DNA of 64,000 nt from Microbacterium caowuchunii (GCF_008727755.1 NZ_CP044231.1:496001-560000); one strand, 5' to 3'. Positions 18,797-27,916 are shown, counted from the first letter of the stretch. Notes: generated by a model from the sequence alone, not told the origin. Made by a program: numbers and translations.

Positions 18797-18846
18797 GTGA
18801 ACGAGAAGGACCCCCGACGATCGTGTCGGGGGTCCTTCTCGTTCAC
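18797..18846. terminator. bidirectional terminator
   Basis: A perfect 22-bp stem (18797-18818 with 18825-18846) with a 6-base loop, between the convergent glycosyltransferase and response-regulator genes. It is one of the strongest hairpins in the window. Confidence 0.92.
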
Positions 18847-18851
18847 GGCGC

Positions 18852-19823
18852 TCAGGGGGCGGCGAGCTCCGTCGTCAGCCGGTAGCCGACGCCGCGCACT
18901 GTCTCGATGTAGCGCGGGTTCGTCGGGTTGTCGCCGAGCTTCCGGCGGAGGTTCGTCATGTGCGCCTCGACCGCGCGCTTGTCCGCCTCGCCCACGTAAT
19001 ACGAGGTGACGTAGGACTCGCCGCGCAGCACCAGCGTCAGATCGGCCTTGCTGCGGACGCGGCGCTTGGACTCCAGCAGTGTCGCGAGCAGATCGAACTC
19101 CGTGCGGGTGAGCTCCACGTCCTGACCGCCGGTCAGGACGGTGCGCGTCTCCGGGTTCAGCTGGAGGTCGCGGTGGGTCATCCAGTAGCCGCCGCCGGGG
19201 GCCTGGGCGGCCGGGACCAGCCCGTTGCCCGCCGTGTGGGCGACCACGACCGGCGCCATGTGACGGGCCGCGGGGTCCGGCCTCGCGGCGACAGCCGGGT
19301 GATCGCGCATGTCCGGGTACCCGGGGGTCACCGCGGCGCGGGGGTCCTGCTGGACCGGGATGGACTGGGTCTGCGGTCGGGCCCCGGGGAACGAGGGTCC
19401 GACGCTCTCCTGGCGTGGGTTCACGTGGACGCCGGACTCCGGACGCGGTCGGCGGAGCAGTGCCTCCACGCGGGCGCGGAACTCGCGGGGCCGGAAGGGC
19501 TTCACGATGTACTCGTCCGCGCCGGCGCCGAGACCCAGGACGACGTCGGCCTCGTCGGCGAGACCGGTCAGCATGATGATGAACGTGTTCGACTTCTCGC
19601 GAATGCGGCGTGCCGCCTCGAAGCCGTCGATGCCGGGCATGTTCACATCGAGCGTGGTGATCAGGGGCTGATAGGCGAGGACCGCCCGCACGCCGTCGAT
19701 GCCGTTGCCCACCGAGACGGTCGAGAATCCCGCCGCTTCGAGGACCTCGGCCAGGAGGTGGCGCACATCCGGATCGTCCTCGACGATGACGGCCGTCTTC
19801 TGCCCACCCGCAGCGTCGCTCAT
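18852..19823 (-). CDS. OmpR/PhoB-type response regulator (orphan)
   Basis: A 323-aa two-component regulator. The receiver domain (VIVEDDPDVRHLLAEVL) has the acidic pocket and the phospho-acceptor Asp in LDVNMPG, plus Thr in MLTG and the Lys in IVKPFRPREF. A roughly 90-residue Pro-rich linker follows. The C-terminal winged helix (LTRTEFDLLATLL and the final YIETVRGVGYRL) is of the OmpR/PhoB class. The chosen ATG gives MSDAAGGQKTAVIVEDD; longer in-frame starts add an unconserved tail. No sensor kinase gene is adjacent. Family members bind direct repeats spaced 11 bp, which matters for the repeat elements at 44.2, 47.0 and 50.3 kb, though no link is shown. Confidence 0.9.
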   Translation of the reverse strand: MSDAAGGQKTAVIVEDDPDVRHLLAEVLEAAGFSTVSVGNGIDGVRAVLAYQPLITTLDVNMPGIDGFEAARRIREKSNTFIIMLTGLADEADVVLGLGAGADEYIVKPFRPREFRARVEALLRRPRPESGVHVNPRQESVGPSFPGARPQTQSIPVQQDPRAAVTPGYPDMRDHPAVAARPDPAARHMAPVVVAHTAGNGLVPAAQAPGGGYWMTHRDLQLNPETRTVLTGGQDVELTRTEFDLLATLLESKRRVRSKADLTLVLRGESYVTSYYVGEADKRAVEAHMTNLRRKLGDNPTNPRYIETVRGVGYRLTTELAAP

Positions 19824-19940
19824 GTACCCGAGGTCCCCATCCCTGACTCGAGCGCGACACATCCCGGTGTGGGAGTGTCGCGCGCTGCCGATTCTTTCAT
19901 ACATCGCCCGCCGAGGCGCGTCCGTGTCGCGGACGTGGGA

Positions 19941-20972
19941 TCAGCGCACGTCCCGGGTCAGCTCGACCGATGCCGCCGGCCACCAGGCGCCTGCGGGCGG
20001 GCCGCCGTTGCATTCGCCGTCACTCTCGCCGGGCGGTTTGATCCAGAGGTTGGTGTCGACCACGTCGTCGCCGTACGTCCCGCCGGCATCGCCCACCAGT
20101 CGCCCCGGAGGGTTGCACCAGTCCGACGTGGCGCCTGCGCCGTTGCGGGAGGTGTCGATGAGTGCGTGGCCGCCACCGAGGATCTGCGCGATCTCGTGCG
20201 CATAGGCGAACTCGGCGGACGTGGGGTTGTAGTTCGAGACGTTGAGGGCGAAGCCGCGCGCGTCGGATGCATCCACTCGGCGGATCAGATCGGCCATCTC
20301 GCCGGCACTCAACCAGCTCGAGTGCCCGCCGTCGAGGTAGATCCACGTGTCGACGCCGGCGAGGCGATCGACCGCGTCGTGCAACTGGGCCGTCCGCTCC
20401 GCGACGTTCCCGCACTCGGGTGCCAGGGCGAGGCTGTCGGGTTCGAGCACCACGATCTTCTGCACGTCTTTGATGCTGTCCAGTGCCTGACCGATCTGCG
20501 CGGTCCAGACGTCGTAGTCGTCGTCGTCGAGCCCGCCGGCGGAGTGGTTGCCGCAGTCCCGTTCAGGCAGGCCGTACACGACGAGCGCGAGGGCAGCCGA
20601 CTGCTCGCGGGCTTCGGCGGCGAGCGCCAGTACCCGCGCACCCACTTCGCCGACGGGATCGACCTCCGGCGTCAGCCAGTAGGCGGTGGGCCGGCCGGCG
20701 AGGTACTCGGCGGCCGCCTGCTCCATCGTGCTGAGCGTGCCGGATGCGGCTGCCTTGGCAGCCTTCGACTCCTCCGGGGCGACGATGGTGGTCCCGACGC
20801 CCGGCGGTTCGGCCCCGAGGGCCTGCAGTCCTGTCGTCACGAGCCATCCCACCCATCCGATGAGCACCAGCACGATCACGACGGCCGATCCGAGAAGTGC
20901 CGCCGGCGCCCAGCGCGGGAATCCGCGACGTCGCCGGCGTGGAGCCGATGCCGGCGCGGGGGATGTTGCCAC
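19941..20972 (-). CDS. secreted or membrane-anchored GH6 endoglucanase
   Basis: A 343-aa glycoside hydrolase of family 6, which cleaves beta-1,4-glucan with inversion. After a basic N-terminus and one hydrophobic helix (about residues 25-48), the catalytic domain shows the family signatures: VVYGLPERDCG and SAGG, VLEPDSLAL (acid Asp), YLDGGHSSWL, NVSNYNPT, LIDTSRNG, WCNPPGRLVG and NLWIKPPGESDG. A GTG start lies six bases after TAGAGT. With the GT2 nearby it resembles the pairing of a beta-glucan synthase with a GH6 'trimming' enzyme in streptomycetes; here this is inference. It could also simply degrade external cellulose. Confidence 0.9.
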   Translation of the reverse strand: MATSPAPASAPRRRRRGFPRWAPAALLGSAVVIVLVLIGWVGWLVTTGLQALGAEPPGVGTTIVAPEESKAAKAAASGTLSTMEQAAAEYLAGRPTAYWLTPEVDPVGEVGARVLALAAEAREQSAALALVVYGLPERDCGNHSAGGLDDDDYDVWTAQIGQALDSIKDVQKIVVLEPDSLALAPECGNVAERTAQLHDAVDRLAGVDTWIYLDGGHSSWLSAGEMADLIRRVDASDARGFALNVSNYNPTSAEFAYAHEIAQILGGGHALIDTSRNGAGATSDWCNPPGRLVGDAGGTYGDDVVDTNLWIKPPGESDGECNGGPPAGAWWPAASVELTRDVR

Positions 20973-20978
20973 GGAAGG

Positions 20979-20984
20979 ACTCTA
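20979..20984 (-). promoter_or_regulatory. -10 element for the GH6 gene
   Basis: Minus-strand TAGAGT, then CCTTCC, then the GTG start: six-base spacing as in the other leaderless units. A TACTGT hexamer at 20996-21001 on the + strand may be the divergent -10 of the universal stress protein gene. Confidence 0.45.
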
Positions 20985-21026
20985 TCGTGGGGCGCTACTG
21001 TGAGCGGAGACGGGAAGGACACGACC

Positions 21027-21857
21027 ATGTCGGGAACGATCATCGTCGGAGTGACGGATGCGGCTTCCTCGCGCAGCGCGCGGGAGTGGGCCGCGCGGCG
21101 GGCGCGCGAGACCGGGCGGAGCCTGTTGCTGCTGGCTGTGGTCGGCGGAGCCGTCGGCGCCGTCGGCGAGGATGAGGTCGTGGCGCGCGTCGTGGCAGCG
21201 GCCCGAGCGCGGCTCGAGCGCGACGCCGCGGAGCTGAGCGCCGCAGGAGTGGACGTCCAGGTCCGTGTCGACTCCGGGAATCCCGTGGAGCGGCTGGTGG
21301 AGGCCTCGGCCGAAGCGGAGCTGCTCGTCATCGGGGGAGAACCCCGGGGCCAGGGGCACCGCGGTCAGCACGGGCGGCGGATCGCCGCCGGGGCGCACTG
21401 CCCCGTCGTGGTGGTGCCGGAGGACGACGGTGTAGCCCGCGCCGGGATCGTCGTCGGTGTGGACGGCTCCGACGTCTCGGATGCCGCGATCGACTTCGCC
21501 GCGGCAGAGGCCGACCGCGCCGGCGAGCCGCTCACGCTCGTATCGGCGTGGATGCCGGTGGCGGTGCCGGGCGACTTCGGCATGTATCCCGACCTCTATC
21601 TCGCCGACCTGGAGAGCATCGCCCGCGCGGGCGTCGATCGGGTCGCCGAGCGGGTGCGGGCGGACCACCCGCAGCTGGAGGTCCGCGTGGTCGTCTCGGA
21701 GGGGGAGCCCGCCTTCGTCATCGGCGAGCAGGCGCGATCGGCGCGACTCACGGTCGTGGGATCGCACGGGCGCGGCGCGTTCGCCCGTTTCCTGCTCGGC
21801 TCGGTGAGCGAAGAGGTCGTCGGTCACCTCGTCAGCGCCACGGCGATCGTGCGGTGA
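21027..21857 (+). CDS. universal stress protein, two UspA domains
   Basis: A 276-aa tandem UspA protein. Domain 1 (about 1-130) starts TIIVGVTDAASS; domain 2 (about 137-276) starts IVVGVDGSDVSDAA and ends with the ATP-binding pattern VVGSHGRGAFARFLLGSVS (G-x2-G-x9-G-S). Domain 1 has a degenerate form of that motif (VIGGEPRGQGHRGQ), so ATP binding is expected mainly in domain 2. Such proteins are induced by starvation or hypoxia in actinobacteria. GGAAGGA precedes the ATG. Confidence 0.88.
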   Translation: MSGTIIVGVTDAASSRSAREWAARRARETGRSLLLLAVVGGAVGAVGEDEVVARVVAAARARLERDAAELSAAGVDVQVRVDSGNPVERLVEASAEAELLVIGGEPRGQGHRGQHGRRIAAGAHCPVVVVPEDDGVARAGIVVGVDGSDVSDAAIDFAAAEADRAGEPLTLVSAWMPVAVPGDFGMYPDLYLADLESIARAGVDRVAERVRADHPQLEVRVVVSEGEPAFVIGEQARSARLTVVGSHGRGAFARFLLGSVSEEVVGHLVSATAIVR

Positions 21858-21886
21858 CACGCTGTGCGCCGTCGGCGCACAGCGTG
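21858..21886 (+). terminator. hairpin directly after the usp stop
   Basis: CACGCTGTGCGCC pairs with GGCGCACAGCGTG (13 bp) starting at the base after the stop codon. A second hairpin follows ten bases later. Confidence 0.75.
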
Positions 21887-21895
21887 CCGGACGAG

Positions 21896-21938
21896 GAAGA
21901 GCCCCCGTACCGGCGGGGGGACCGGAAGGGGGCTCTTC
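21896..21938 (+). terminator. second terminator-like hairpin after usp
   Basis: GAAGAGCCCCC (21896-21906) pairs with GGGGGCTCTTC (21928-21938); a further CCGG/CCGG stem lies in the loop. Together with the previous hairpin it insulates usp from the downstream small gene. Confidence 0.75.
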
Positions 21939-22117
21939 GCACACGGGGCTTCCGCCTCGCCGTGCCTTCGCTCACCGGGGTGACCCGAACACCCGCGGAT
22001 GCGCGGTTCTGCTGAATCAAGTATCGGCCAACGCGATCGTCTCCTCGGGGGCTTGACAGCGCGACGACCCTGAGGCACAGTGCGCGCGGTGTGCGCATGA
22101 CGACCGGCAACTATCAC

Positions 22118-22123
22118 TACGAT
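22118..22123 (+). promoter_or_regulatory. -10 element for the small membrane peptide gene
   Basis: TACGAT is followed by 7 bases and the ATG at 22131. A good TTGACA at 22053-22058 exists upstream but is too far away to pair with this -10; it would pair with CACAGT at 22076-22081. Confidence 0.4.
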
Positions 22124-22130
22124 GCTGCGT

Positions 22131-22268
22131 ATGGCGCGTCAGGGGCAACGCAACCCGGAAGAGAAGTCCACGAGATGGCTGGTCTATTTCGGGGTGATCC
22201 TTCTGGCCGGCGGCGTGGGCGCGCTCGTATACGCGTCGATCATCAGCTACCTGAACGCGATCCTCTGA
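22131..22268 (+). CDS. small single-helix membrane protein
   Basis: A 45-codon ORF: a charged start (MARQGQRNPEEKSTR), one membrane helix of about 22 residues (WLVYFGVILLAGGVGALVYASI) and a short tail ISYLNAIL. An in-frame ATG at 22122 would add three residues, but it overlaps the TACGAT hexamer, so 22131 fits better. No family is recognised. It has its own promoter-like element and sits between two terminators and a convergent gene, so it is a stand-alone unit. Confidence 0.55.
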   Translation: MARQGQRNPEEKSTRWLVYFGVILLAGGVGALVYASIISYLNAIL

Positions 22269-22301
22269 GCCGAGGTTCCGGGGCTGGCGCCCACGAGGCC
22301 G

Positions 22302-22859
22302 TCATCCCTTCCGCTGGCGCCATCCACGCCGCCGTGGAGGAGCCTCCGCCTCGTCGCGTCGCGAGCGCTCGTCCCGCCGACGCCGCCATGCTTCGATCTC
22401 CGAATCCACGTCCCGAAGCGGGGTGACCACGGGCGGCCCGCCGAGCAGCTGCATTCGGGCGAGGCGCACGCGACGGTTGAAGTCCTCGAGCGCCTCCCGC
22501 ACGTCGGTTTCCCGGGAGAGGGCGTCCAGGCGCTGCTCGAGCTCCCGGTCCTCGACCCGCAGAGTCAACGCCGGCGGACCCAGTCCGCGCAACTGTTCCC
22601 GCTCGATCTTGCGCTTGATCCACCAGTCCGGATCATGGCGGTCGCCGAGGCCTTCGAGGGGCTTCCCGGCTCCCGGCAGGTCGTCGAACTCCCCGCGTCG
22701 GATGGCCTGCTGGATGGCGGTCTCGACGTACGCGGCCCGGTCGGCAGCCGTCGGCGTGCGTTCCTGCTCCTCCTGCGTGCCGGCCTCGGACTCCGCTGCC
22801 GAGGGATCATCCCGTGCCACCCGGTAGTGAGCCGCGGCCAGGCGGGGATCGTCGTCCAT
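22302..22859 (-). CDS. DUF1992 (DnaJ-C28-like) protein
   Basis: A 185-aa cytoplasmic protein. The DUF1992 core is clear: YVETAIQQAIRRGEFDDLPG, AGKPLEGLGDRHDPDWW and IKRKIEREQL. The rest is predicted helical and very basic/acidic with a C-terminal Arg-rich tail (PPRRRGWRQRKG). The family is related to eukaryotic DNAJC28 but has no J domain here, and its function in bacteria is not established. GGAGG lies 7 bases before the ATG. The coding region converges on the small membrane peptide gene. Confidence 0.82.
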   Translation of the reverse strand: MDDDPRLAAAHYRVARDDPSAAESEAGTQEEQERTPTAADRAAYVETAIQQAIRRGEFDDLPGAGKPLEGLGDRHDPDWWIKRKIEREQLRGLGPPALTLRVEDRELEQRLDALSRETDVREALEDFNRRVRLARMQLLGGPPVVTPLRDVDSEIEAWRRRRDERSRRDEAEAPPRRRGWRQRKG

Positions 22860-22955
22860 CGCATGCCTCCTTCACGCGTGCGCCACGGTGCAAGTCCATC
22901 ACGCCACCCGCCGACCACGGGAGCCCCGCCTGCGCATCCAGCGGTACGGGATTCA

Positions 22956-22985
22956 TTGCAGGACATGAATGTGACCGGTAACATT
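22956..22985 (+). promoter_or_regulatory. ara operon promoter with overlapping palindromic operator
   Basis: TTGCAG (22956-22961), a 17-base spacer and TAACAT (22979-22984) form a plausible promoter. The 18-bp near-perfect palindrome AATGTGACCGGTAACATT (22968-22985; 16 of 18 positions symmetric, CG centre) covers the -10. CG-centred palindromes of this type are typical of LacI-family operators. No LacI or AraR gene is in the window, so the regulator must be elsewhere. Confidence 0.6.
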
Positions 22986-23042
22986 GCGACGACCACCGGG
23001 AGCTCCGCGCCCCGACCACGAGACCCGATGGAGGACCGCGTG

Positions 23043-23783
23043 ATGACTCCCGACCCTGCCGCGCCGCATCCGGAGGGGTCCTCCTTCGGCGCGGAGATCG
23101 ATGCCGCGATCGGCGAGGTGCGCGCGGAGGTCGCGCGCCTGCACGCGGAGCTGGTGCGGTATGGTCTCGTCGTCTGGACCGGCGGGAACGTGTCCGGGCG
23201 CGTCCCCGGAGCGGATCTGTTCGTCATCAAACCGTCCGGTGTCTCCTACGCGGACCTGCGTGCGCAGGACATGATCCTCTGCGACCTCGACGGCATCGTC
23301 GTCCCGGGCACGCCCGGCAGCGAGCGCAGCCCTTCGAGTGACACCGCCGCGCATGCGTACGTGTACCGGCACATGCCCGAGGTCGGCGGAGTCGTGCACA
23401 CCCACTCCACATATGCGGTGGCCTGGGCTGCGCGCGGCGAGGAGATCCCCTGCGTGATCACGGCGATGGCCGACGAGTTCGGCGGTCCCGTTCCGGTCGG
23501 TCCCTTCGCGACCATCGGCGACGACTCGATCGGGCGGGGCATCGTGGAGACGCTCAGGGGGCACCGATCCCGGGCCGTGCTCATGCAGAACCACGGACCC
23601 TTCACGATCGGGGTGTCGGCCACGGACGCGGTGAAGGCCGCTGTCATGGTGGAGGACGTCGCCCGCACGGTGCACATCGCCCGTGAGGCAGGACCTCTCA
23701 TCCCGCTTCCGCAGGAGGCCATCGACCGGCTCTACGACCGGTACCAGAACGTCTACGGACAGAGCGGGGATGAGCGGCGATGA
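23043..23783 (+). CDS. araD: L-ribulose-5-phosphate 4-epimerase
   Basis: AraD (246 aa) converts L-ribulose 5-phosphate to D-xylulose 5-phosphate, the last step of arabinose catabolism. It is a class II aldolase/adducin-fold enzyme with zinc ligands in VVHTHSTYA (two His) and QNHGPF (one His); TGGNVSGR binds the phosphate. The ATG at 23043 follows GGAGG (23030-23034) at a good distance; GTG 23040 and ATG 23028 are alternatives. It overlaps araB by four bases (ATGA). The operon context makes AraD more likely than another class II aldolase. Confidence 0.9.
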   Translation: MTPDPAAPHPEGSSFGAEIDAAIGEVRAEVARLHAELVRYGLVVWTGGNVSGRVPGADLFVIKPSGVSYADLRAQDMILCDLDGIVVPGTPGSERSPSSDTAAHAYVYRHMPEVGGVVHTHSTYAVAWAARGEEIPCVITAMADEFGGPVPVGPFATIGDDSIGRGIVETLRGHRSRAVLMQNHGPFTIGVSATDAVKAAVMVEDVARTVHIAREAGPLIPLPQEAIDRLYDRYQNVYGQSGDERR

Positions 23784-25402
23784 TCGCAGACGCGCAGGCG
23801 GATATGCCGGACGAGGCGGTTCGTGCAGCCATCCGCGAGGGGCGCACCTCGCTCGGGATCGAGCTCGGCTCGACCCGGATCAAGGCCTGTCTCATCGCCG
23901 ACGACGACCCCGCGACGGTCCTGGCCGTGGGTGCGCACGACTGGGAGAACCTGTTCGTCGACCGTGTCTGGACCTATGCCCTGGAGGACGTCTGGTCGGG
24001 TCTGCGGGCTGCCTACGCGGACCTCGTCCGGGACGTGCGCGAACGGTGGGACGTCGAACCCGTCGTCTTCGGCGCCATGGGCGTGTCCGCGATGATGCAC
24101 GGATACCTGCCGTTCGATGCGGACGGCGAGCTGCTCGTCCCGTTCCGCACCTGGCGGAACACCAGCACGGGCCCGGCAGCCAGGGAGCTCACGGAGTTGT
24201 TCGGCACGAACATCCCGCTCCGCTGGTCGATCGCCCACCTGTACCAGGCCGTCCTCGACGACGAGGCGCATGTGCCCGACGTCCGCTTCCTCACGACGCT
24301 CGCCGGCTACGTGCACTGGCAGCTCACCGGGCGTCGGGTGCTCGGGATCGGGGACGCGGTCGGGATGTTCCCGGTCGACGCCGAGACGAAGGACTACGAC
24401 ACGGAGGCAGTCGCGAGGTTCGACGCCCTGGTGGCCGATCGCGCGCCCGGCATGCGCCTGGCCGAGCTGCTTCCCGAGATCCTGATCGCGGGAGCGCCGG
24501 CCGGAGAACTGTCCGCGGCGGGCGCGTCGCTGCTCGACCCGACCGGCGGCCTCCGCCCCGGCATCCCGTTCTGCCCGCCCGAGGGCGACGCCGGGACCGG
24601 GATGGTGGCGACCTGCGCCGTGGCGCCGCGCACCGGCAACGTCAGCGCGGGCACGAGCATCTTCGCGATGGTCGTGCTGGAGCGGCCGCTGGAACGCGTG
24701 CACGACGAACTGGACCTCGTGACCACCCCGGCAGGGGACCCGGTCGCGATGGTGCACTGCAACAACGGCGCGAGTGAGCTCGCGGCATGGGTGGAGATGT
24801 TCGTCCGGTTCGCCGAGGCGGCCGGAACGCCGCTCGCGGCGGACGTGGTGTTCGCGACCCTCTTCCGGGAGGCGCTCGCCGGTGAGTCCGATGCGGGTGG
24901 GCTCCTGGCCTACAACCACCTCTCCGGCGAGCCCATCGCCGGGTTGAGCGAGGGACGACCCCTGTTCGTCCGCACCCCAGACAGCCGGTTCACCCTGGGC
25001 AACGTCATGCGCGCGCAGCTCTACGGTGTCTTCGGTACGCTCGCGCTGGGCATGGGTGCGCTCGTGGACGAGGGCGTGGAGATCGATCGGATGTATGCGC
25101 ACGGGGGCATGTTCCGTACCGCGGGTGTCGCGCAGCGGTTCCTCGCCGGTGCCCTGGACGCGCCGGTCGCCGTCGCGGCGACTGCCTCGGAAGGCGGGGC
25201 ATGGGGAATCGCGGTTCTCGCCTCCTACCTCTCGGCCGCGCCCACCACGGAACTCGACGACTACCTGACCGAGCGTGTGTTCGCCGGTCAGGACATCCCG
25301 ACCATCGCGCCCGATCCGGACGACGTCGCCGGTTTCGCCGCCTATCTCGACCGTTACCGGGCCGGTCTCGCGGTGGAAGCCGCCGCCGTCACCGCCCTGT
25401 GA
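23780..25402 (+). CDS. araB: FGGY-family ribulokinase
   Basis: A 540-aa sugar kinase that, from context, phosphorylates L-ribulose. The FGGY N-domain begins at [15 protein letters not shown] (phosphate-1 motif), with [13 protein letters not shown] and the second domain's [13 protein letters not shown] and [19 protein letters not shown]. The sequence does not look like the enterobacterial AraB; it belongs to the divergent FGGY type found next to araA and araD in Gram-positive bacteria and Bacteroides. Placement between araD and araA supports the assignment; xylulokinase activity cannot be excluded from sequence. Confidence 0.85.
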   Translation: MIADAQADMPDEAVRAAIREGRTSLGIELGSTRIKACLIADDDPATVLAVGAHDWENLFVDRVWTYALEDVWSGLRAAYADLVRDVRERWDVEPVVFGAMGVSAMMHGYLPFDADGELLVPFRTWRNTSTGPAARELTELFGTNIPLRWSIAHLYQAVLDDEAHVPDVRFLTTLAGYVHWQLTGRRVLGIGDAVGMFPVDAETKDYDTEAVARFDALVADRAPGMRLAELLPEILIAGAPAGELSAAGASLLDPTGGLRPGIPFCPPEGDAGTGMVATCAVAPRTGNVSAGTSIFAMVVLERPLERVHDELDLVTTPAGDPVAMVHCNNGASELAAWVEMFVRFAEAAGTPLAADVVFATLFREALAGESDAGGLLAYNHLSGEPIAGLSEGRPLFVRTPDSRFTLGNVMRAQLYGVFGTLALGMGALVDEGVEIDRMYAHGGMFRTAGVAQRFLAGALDAPVAVAATASEGGAWGIAVLASYLSAAPTTELDDYLTERVFAGQDIPTIAPDPDDVAGFAAYLDRYRAGLAVEAAAVTAL

Positions 25403-25424
25403 TCACCACGACCATGCTGTCGCG

Positions 25425-25440
25425 CGCGTGCGCGCACGCG
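25425..25440. repeat. perfect 16-bp GC palindrome between araB and araA
   Basis: CGCGTGCGCGCACGCG is fully palindromic and is flanked by further CG-rich symmetry in the 58-base intergenic gap. It may form a hairpin in the ara mRNA that affects stability or the araB/araA ratio; no T-run follows, so termination is unlikely. Confidence 0.55.
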
Positions 25441-25460
25441 CGAGGAAAGAAGGAACGCCC

Positions 25461-26972
25461 ATGAGCAGTACGCCACTGTCCACATCCCTCGATCGCTACG
25501 AGGTGTGGTTCGTCACGGGAAGTCAGAACCTGTACGGGGAGGAGACGCTCCGCCAGGTCGCCGAGCAGTCCCAGGCCGTCGTCGCCGGCCTCGACGGGCT
25601 GCCCGTCGAGGTCGTCTGGAAGCCCGTGCTGAAGGACTCCGACGCCATCCGGCGACTCGCCCTGGAGGCGAACGCCCGCGACGACGTCATCGGGATCATC
25701 GCCTGGATGCACACCTTCAGCCCGGCCAAGATGTGGATCGCCGGGCTCGACGCCCTGCGCAAGCCCCTGCTGCACCTGCACACCCAGGCCAACGTCGAGC
25801 TGCCCTGGGGGGACATCGACTTCGACTTCATGAACCTCAACCAGGCCGCGCACGGCGACCGTGAGTTCGGGTACATCCAGACGCGCCTGGGCGTGGCGCG
25901 CAAGACGGTCGTCGGGCACGTCTCGAACCCCGCCGTCCGCGCCCAGATCGAGGACTGGCAGCGGGCCGCGGCGGGCTGGGCGGCCGCCCGCACGCTCAAG
26001 CTCGCGCGTTTCGGTGACAACATGCGGTACGTCGCGGTGACCGAGGGCGACAAGACCGAGGCGGAGCTCCGCTTCGGCGTGCAGGTGAACACCTGGGGTG
26101 TGAACGAGCTGGCGGAGGCCGTAGCGGCCGCATCCGCGTCCGACATCGATGCGCTCGTGGCGGAGTACGAAGAGCTCTACGACGTGGCGCCGGAGCTTCG
26201 CCGAGGCGCCGAGCGGCACGGCTCGCTGCGCGACGGCGCGGCCATCGAGCTGGGCCTGCGCTCCTTCCTCGAGGAGGGCGGCTTCGGCGCGTTCACCACG
26301 AGCTTCGAGGACCTCGGATCGCTGACACAGCTGCCCGGCCTGGCCGTGCAGCGGCTCATGGCGGAGGGCTACGGCTTCGGCGCAGAGGGCGACTGGAAGA
26401 CGGCGATCCTCGTCCGGGTCGCGAACGTGATGGGTGCTGGGCTTCCCGGTGGCGCGAGCCTGATGGAGGACTACACCTACGACCTCGTCGCGGGCGACGA
26501 GAAGATCCTCGGCGCGCACATGCTCGAGGTCGCGCCGTCCCTCACGACCACGAAGCCGCGCCTGGAGATCCATCCGCTCGGTATCGGAGGCAAGGCCGAC
26601 CCGGTGCGCCTGGTCTTCACCGCCGACCCCGGCCCCGCGGTCGTGGTGGCCATGAGCGATATGCGCGATCGGTTCCGGCTGGTCGCGAACGTCGTCGAGA
26701 ACGTGGACGCGCCCGATCTGCCCAACCTGCCCGTCGGCCGGGCGGTATGGAAGCCGGCGCCGGACTTCGCCACGTCGGCGGCCTGCTGGCTCGCCGCCGG
26801 TGCCGCCCACCACACGGTCATGACGACATCCGTCGGCATCGAGGTCTTCCGCGACTTCGCCGAGATCGCGGGAACGGAGCTGCTCGTGATCGACGAGTCC
26901 ACGAACGTCCGCGACTTCCAGCGCGAACTGCGCTGGAACCAGGCGTACTACCGGCTGGCGCAGGGCCTCTGA
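25461..26972 (+). CDS. araA: L-arabinose isomerase
   Basis: AraA (503 aa) isomerises L-arabinose to L-ribulose using Mn2+. The N-terminus ([21 protein letters not shown]) is diagnostic, as are CWM-like [25 protein letters not shown], and the metal-binding region EDYTYDL and MLEVAPS. The length matches the family. GAAAGAAGGA lies upstream of the ATG. The stop overlaps the next gene's ATG (TGATG). Confidence 0.96.
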   Translation: MSSTPLSTSLDRYEVWFVTGSQNLYGEETLRQVAEQSQAVVAGLDGLPVEVVWKPVLKDSDAIRRLALEANARDDVIGIIAWMHTFSPAKMWIAGLDALRKPLLHLHTQANVELPWGDIDFDFMNLNQAAHGDREFGYIQTRLGVARKTVVGHVSNPAVRAQIEDWQRAAAGWAAARTLKLARFGDNMRYVAVTEGDKTEAELRFGVQVNTWGVNELAEAVAAASASDIDALVAEYEELYDVAPELRRGAERHGSLRDGAAIELGLRSFLEEGGFGAFTTSFEDLGSLTQLPGLAVQRLMAEGYGFGAEGDWKTAILVRVANVMGAGLPGGASLMEDYTYDLVAGDEKILGAHMLEVAPSLTTTKPRLEIHPLGIGGKADPVRLVFTADPGPAVVVAMSDMRDRFRLVANVVENVDAPDLPNLPVGRAVWKPAPDFATSAACWLAAGAAHHTVMTTSVGIEVFRDFAEIAGTELLVIDESTNVRDFQRELRWNQAYYRLAQGL

Positions 26973-27916
26973 TGGCCGGTGTCGCGCTGTCCGGCACGCA
27001 GCACCTGCTGCGTGCCGGCAGGTACGAGGCCTGTATCGCGAGCGTCGGGGCGTCGTTGCGATCCCTGACCTTCGACGGCCGGGACCTCGTCGTCCCCTTC
27101 GCCCCGGACGAGGTGCGCCCCGCCTTCCGCGGTGTGACCCTCGCGCCGTGGCCGAACCGGGTGGTCGATGGGCGATACGTGTTCGATGGGGTGGAGCAGC
27201 GTCTGGCGTTGACCGAACCCGAGCGCGGGCACGCGCTGCACGGGCTCGCCGCCTGGCTCGACTACGAGGCGATCGACAAGGGGCCCGACCACGTCACGGT
27301 CCGCGCCGACATCCAGGCGCAGACCGGCTATCCATGGCGGGTGCGGATCGAGACGCGGTACGAGCTGGACGCGCAGGGGCTCACCCAGACCGTGCGGGCG
27401 ACGAATGAGGCGGACACCGCCGCACCATTCGGTACCGGCCCGCATCCCTACCTCGTGGCGGGGGAGAGCGCCCTGGACGAGTGGACGCTGGAGCTTCCCG
27501 CATCCCAGGTGCTGCACGTGACAGAGGACCGGCTCGCTCCGACCGCGTTGCGGGCGGTGGATGCGGACGACGCGGCGCGCTTCGACTTCCGTGCCGCGCG
27601 ACGCATCGGTGCGGTGGAACTGGACCACGCGTTCACCGACCTCGCCCGCGGCGAGGACGGCCATGCGTCCGTGCGCCTGACGGATGCATCCGGCTCCGGT
27701 GTGGAGATGTGCTGGGACGTAGCGTGCGGCTGGGTGCAGGTGCACACCGCCGACCTGCCCGACGGGCGCCCCGGTACCCGTGCCGGGCTCGCGGTCGAAC
27801 CCATGACGTGCGCGCCGGACGCCTTCAACGCGGCGCGCTATCCGTTCGACACCGGACTGCTCACGGTGGAACCCGGTGCCACCGTCGAGGCGAGCTGGCG
27901 GATCGCCGCGCTCTGA
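26972..27916 (+). CDS. aldose 1-epimerase family protein
   Basis: A 314-aa mutarotase-like enzyme. It has the family core: RGVTLAPWPNRVVDGRY, GHALHGLAAW (conserved His), a second His in GPHPYL and a Glu in AVEPMTCAPDAFN. Overlap with araA by one base makes it the fourth gene of the arabinose operon, where it would interconvert the anomers of L-arabinose for the isomerase. The exact sugar is inferred from context only. Confidence 0.85.
   Translation: MAGVALSGTQHLLRAGRYEACIASVGASLRSLTFDGRDLVVPFAPDEVRPAFRGVTLAPWPNRVVDGRYVFDGVEQRLALTEPERGHALHGLAAWLDYEAIDKGPDHVTVRADIQAQTGYPWRVRIETRYELDAQGLTQTVRATNEADTAAPFGTGPHPYLVAGESALDEWTLELPASQVLHVTEDRLAPTALRAVDADDAARFDFRAARRIGAVELDHAFTDLARGEDGHASVRLTDASGSGVEMCWDVACGWVQVHTADLPDGRPGTRAGLAVEPMTCAPDAFNAARYPFDTGLLTVEPGATVEASWRIAAL

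Noticed and set aside
18960..21026. + strand extension of the usp reading frame to a 965-codon ORF
   Set aside because: It runs through the response-regulator and GH6 genes on the other strand; usp starts at 21027 with a proper ribosome-binding site.
22053..22081. TTGACA-N17-CACAGT as the promoter of the small membrane peptide gene
   Set aside because: The -35 is perfect but the -10 is poor, and the leaderless element TACGAT closer to the gene explains the start better. It could still be a second promoter.
25425..25440. Palindrome between araB and araA as an operator
   Set aside because: It is purely CG-repetitive and internal to a coupled operon; a hairpin in mRNA is more likely than a regulator site.
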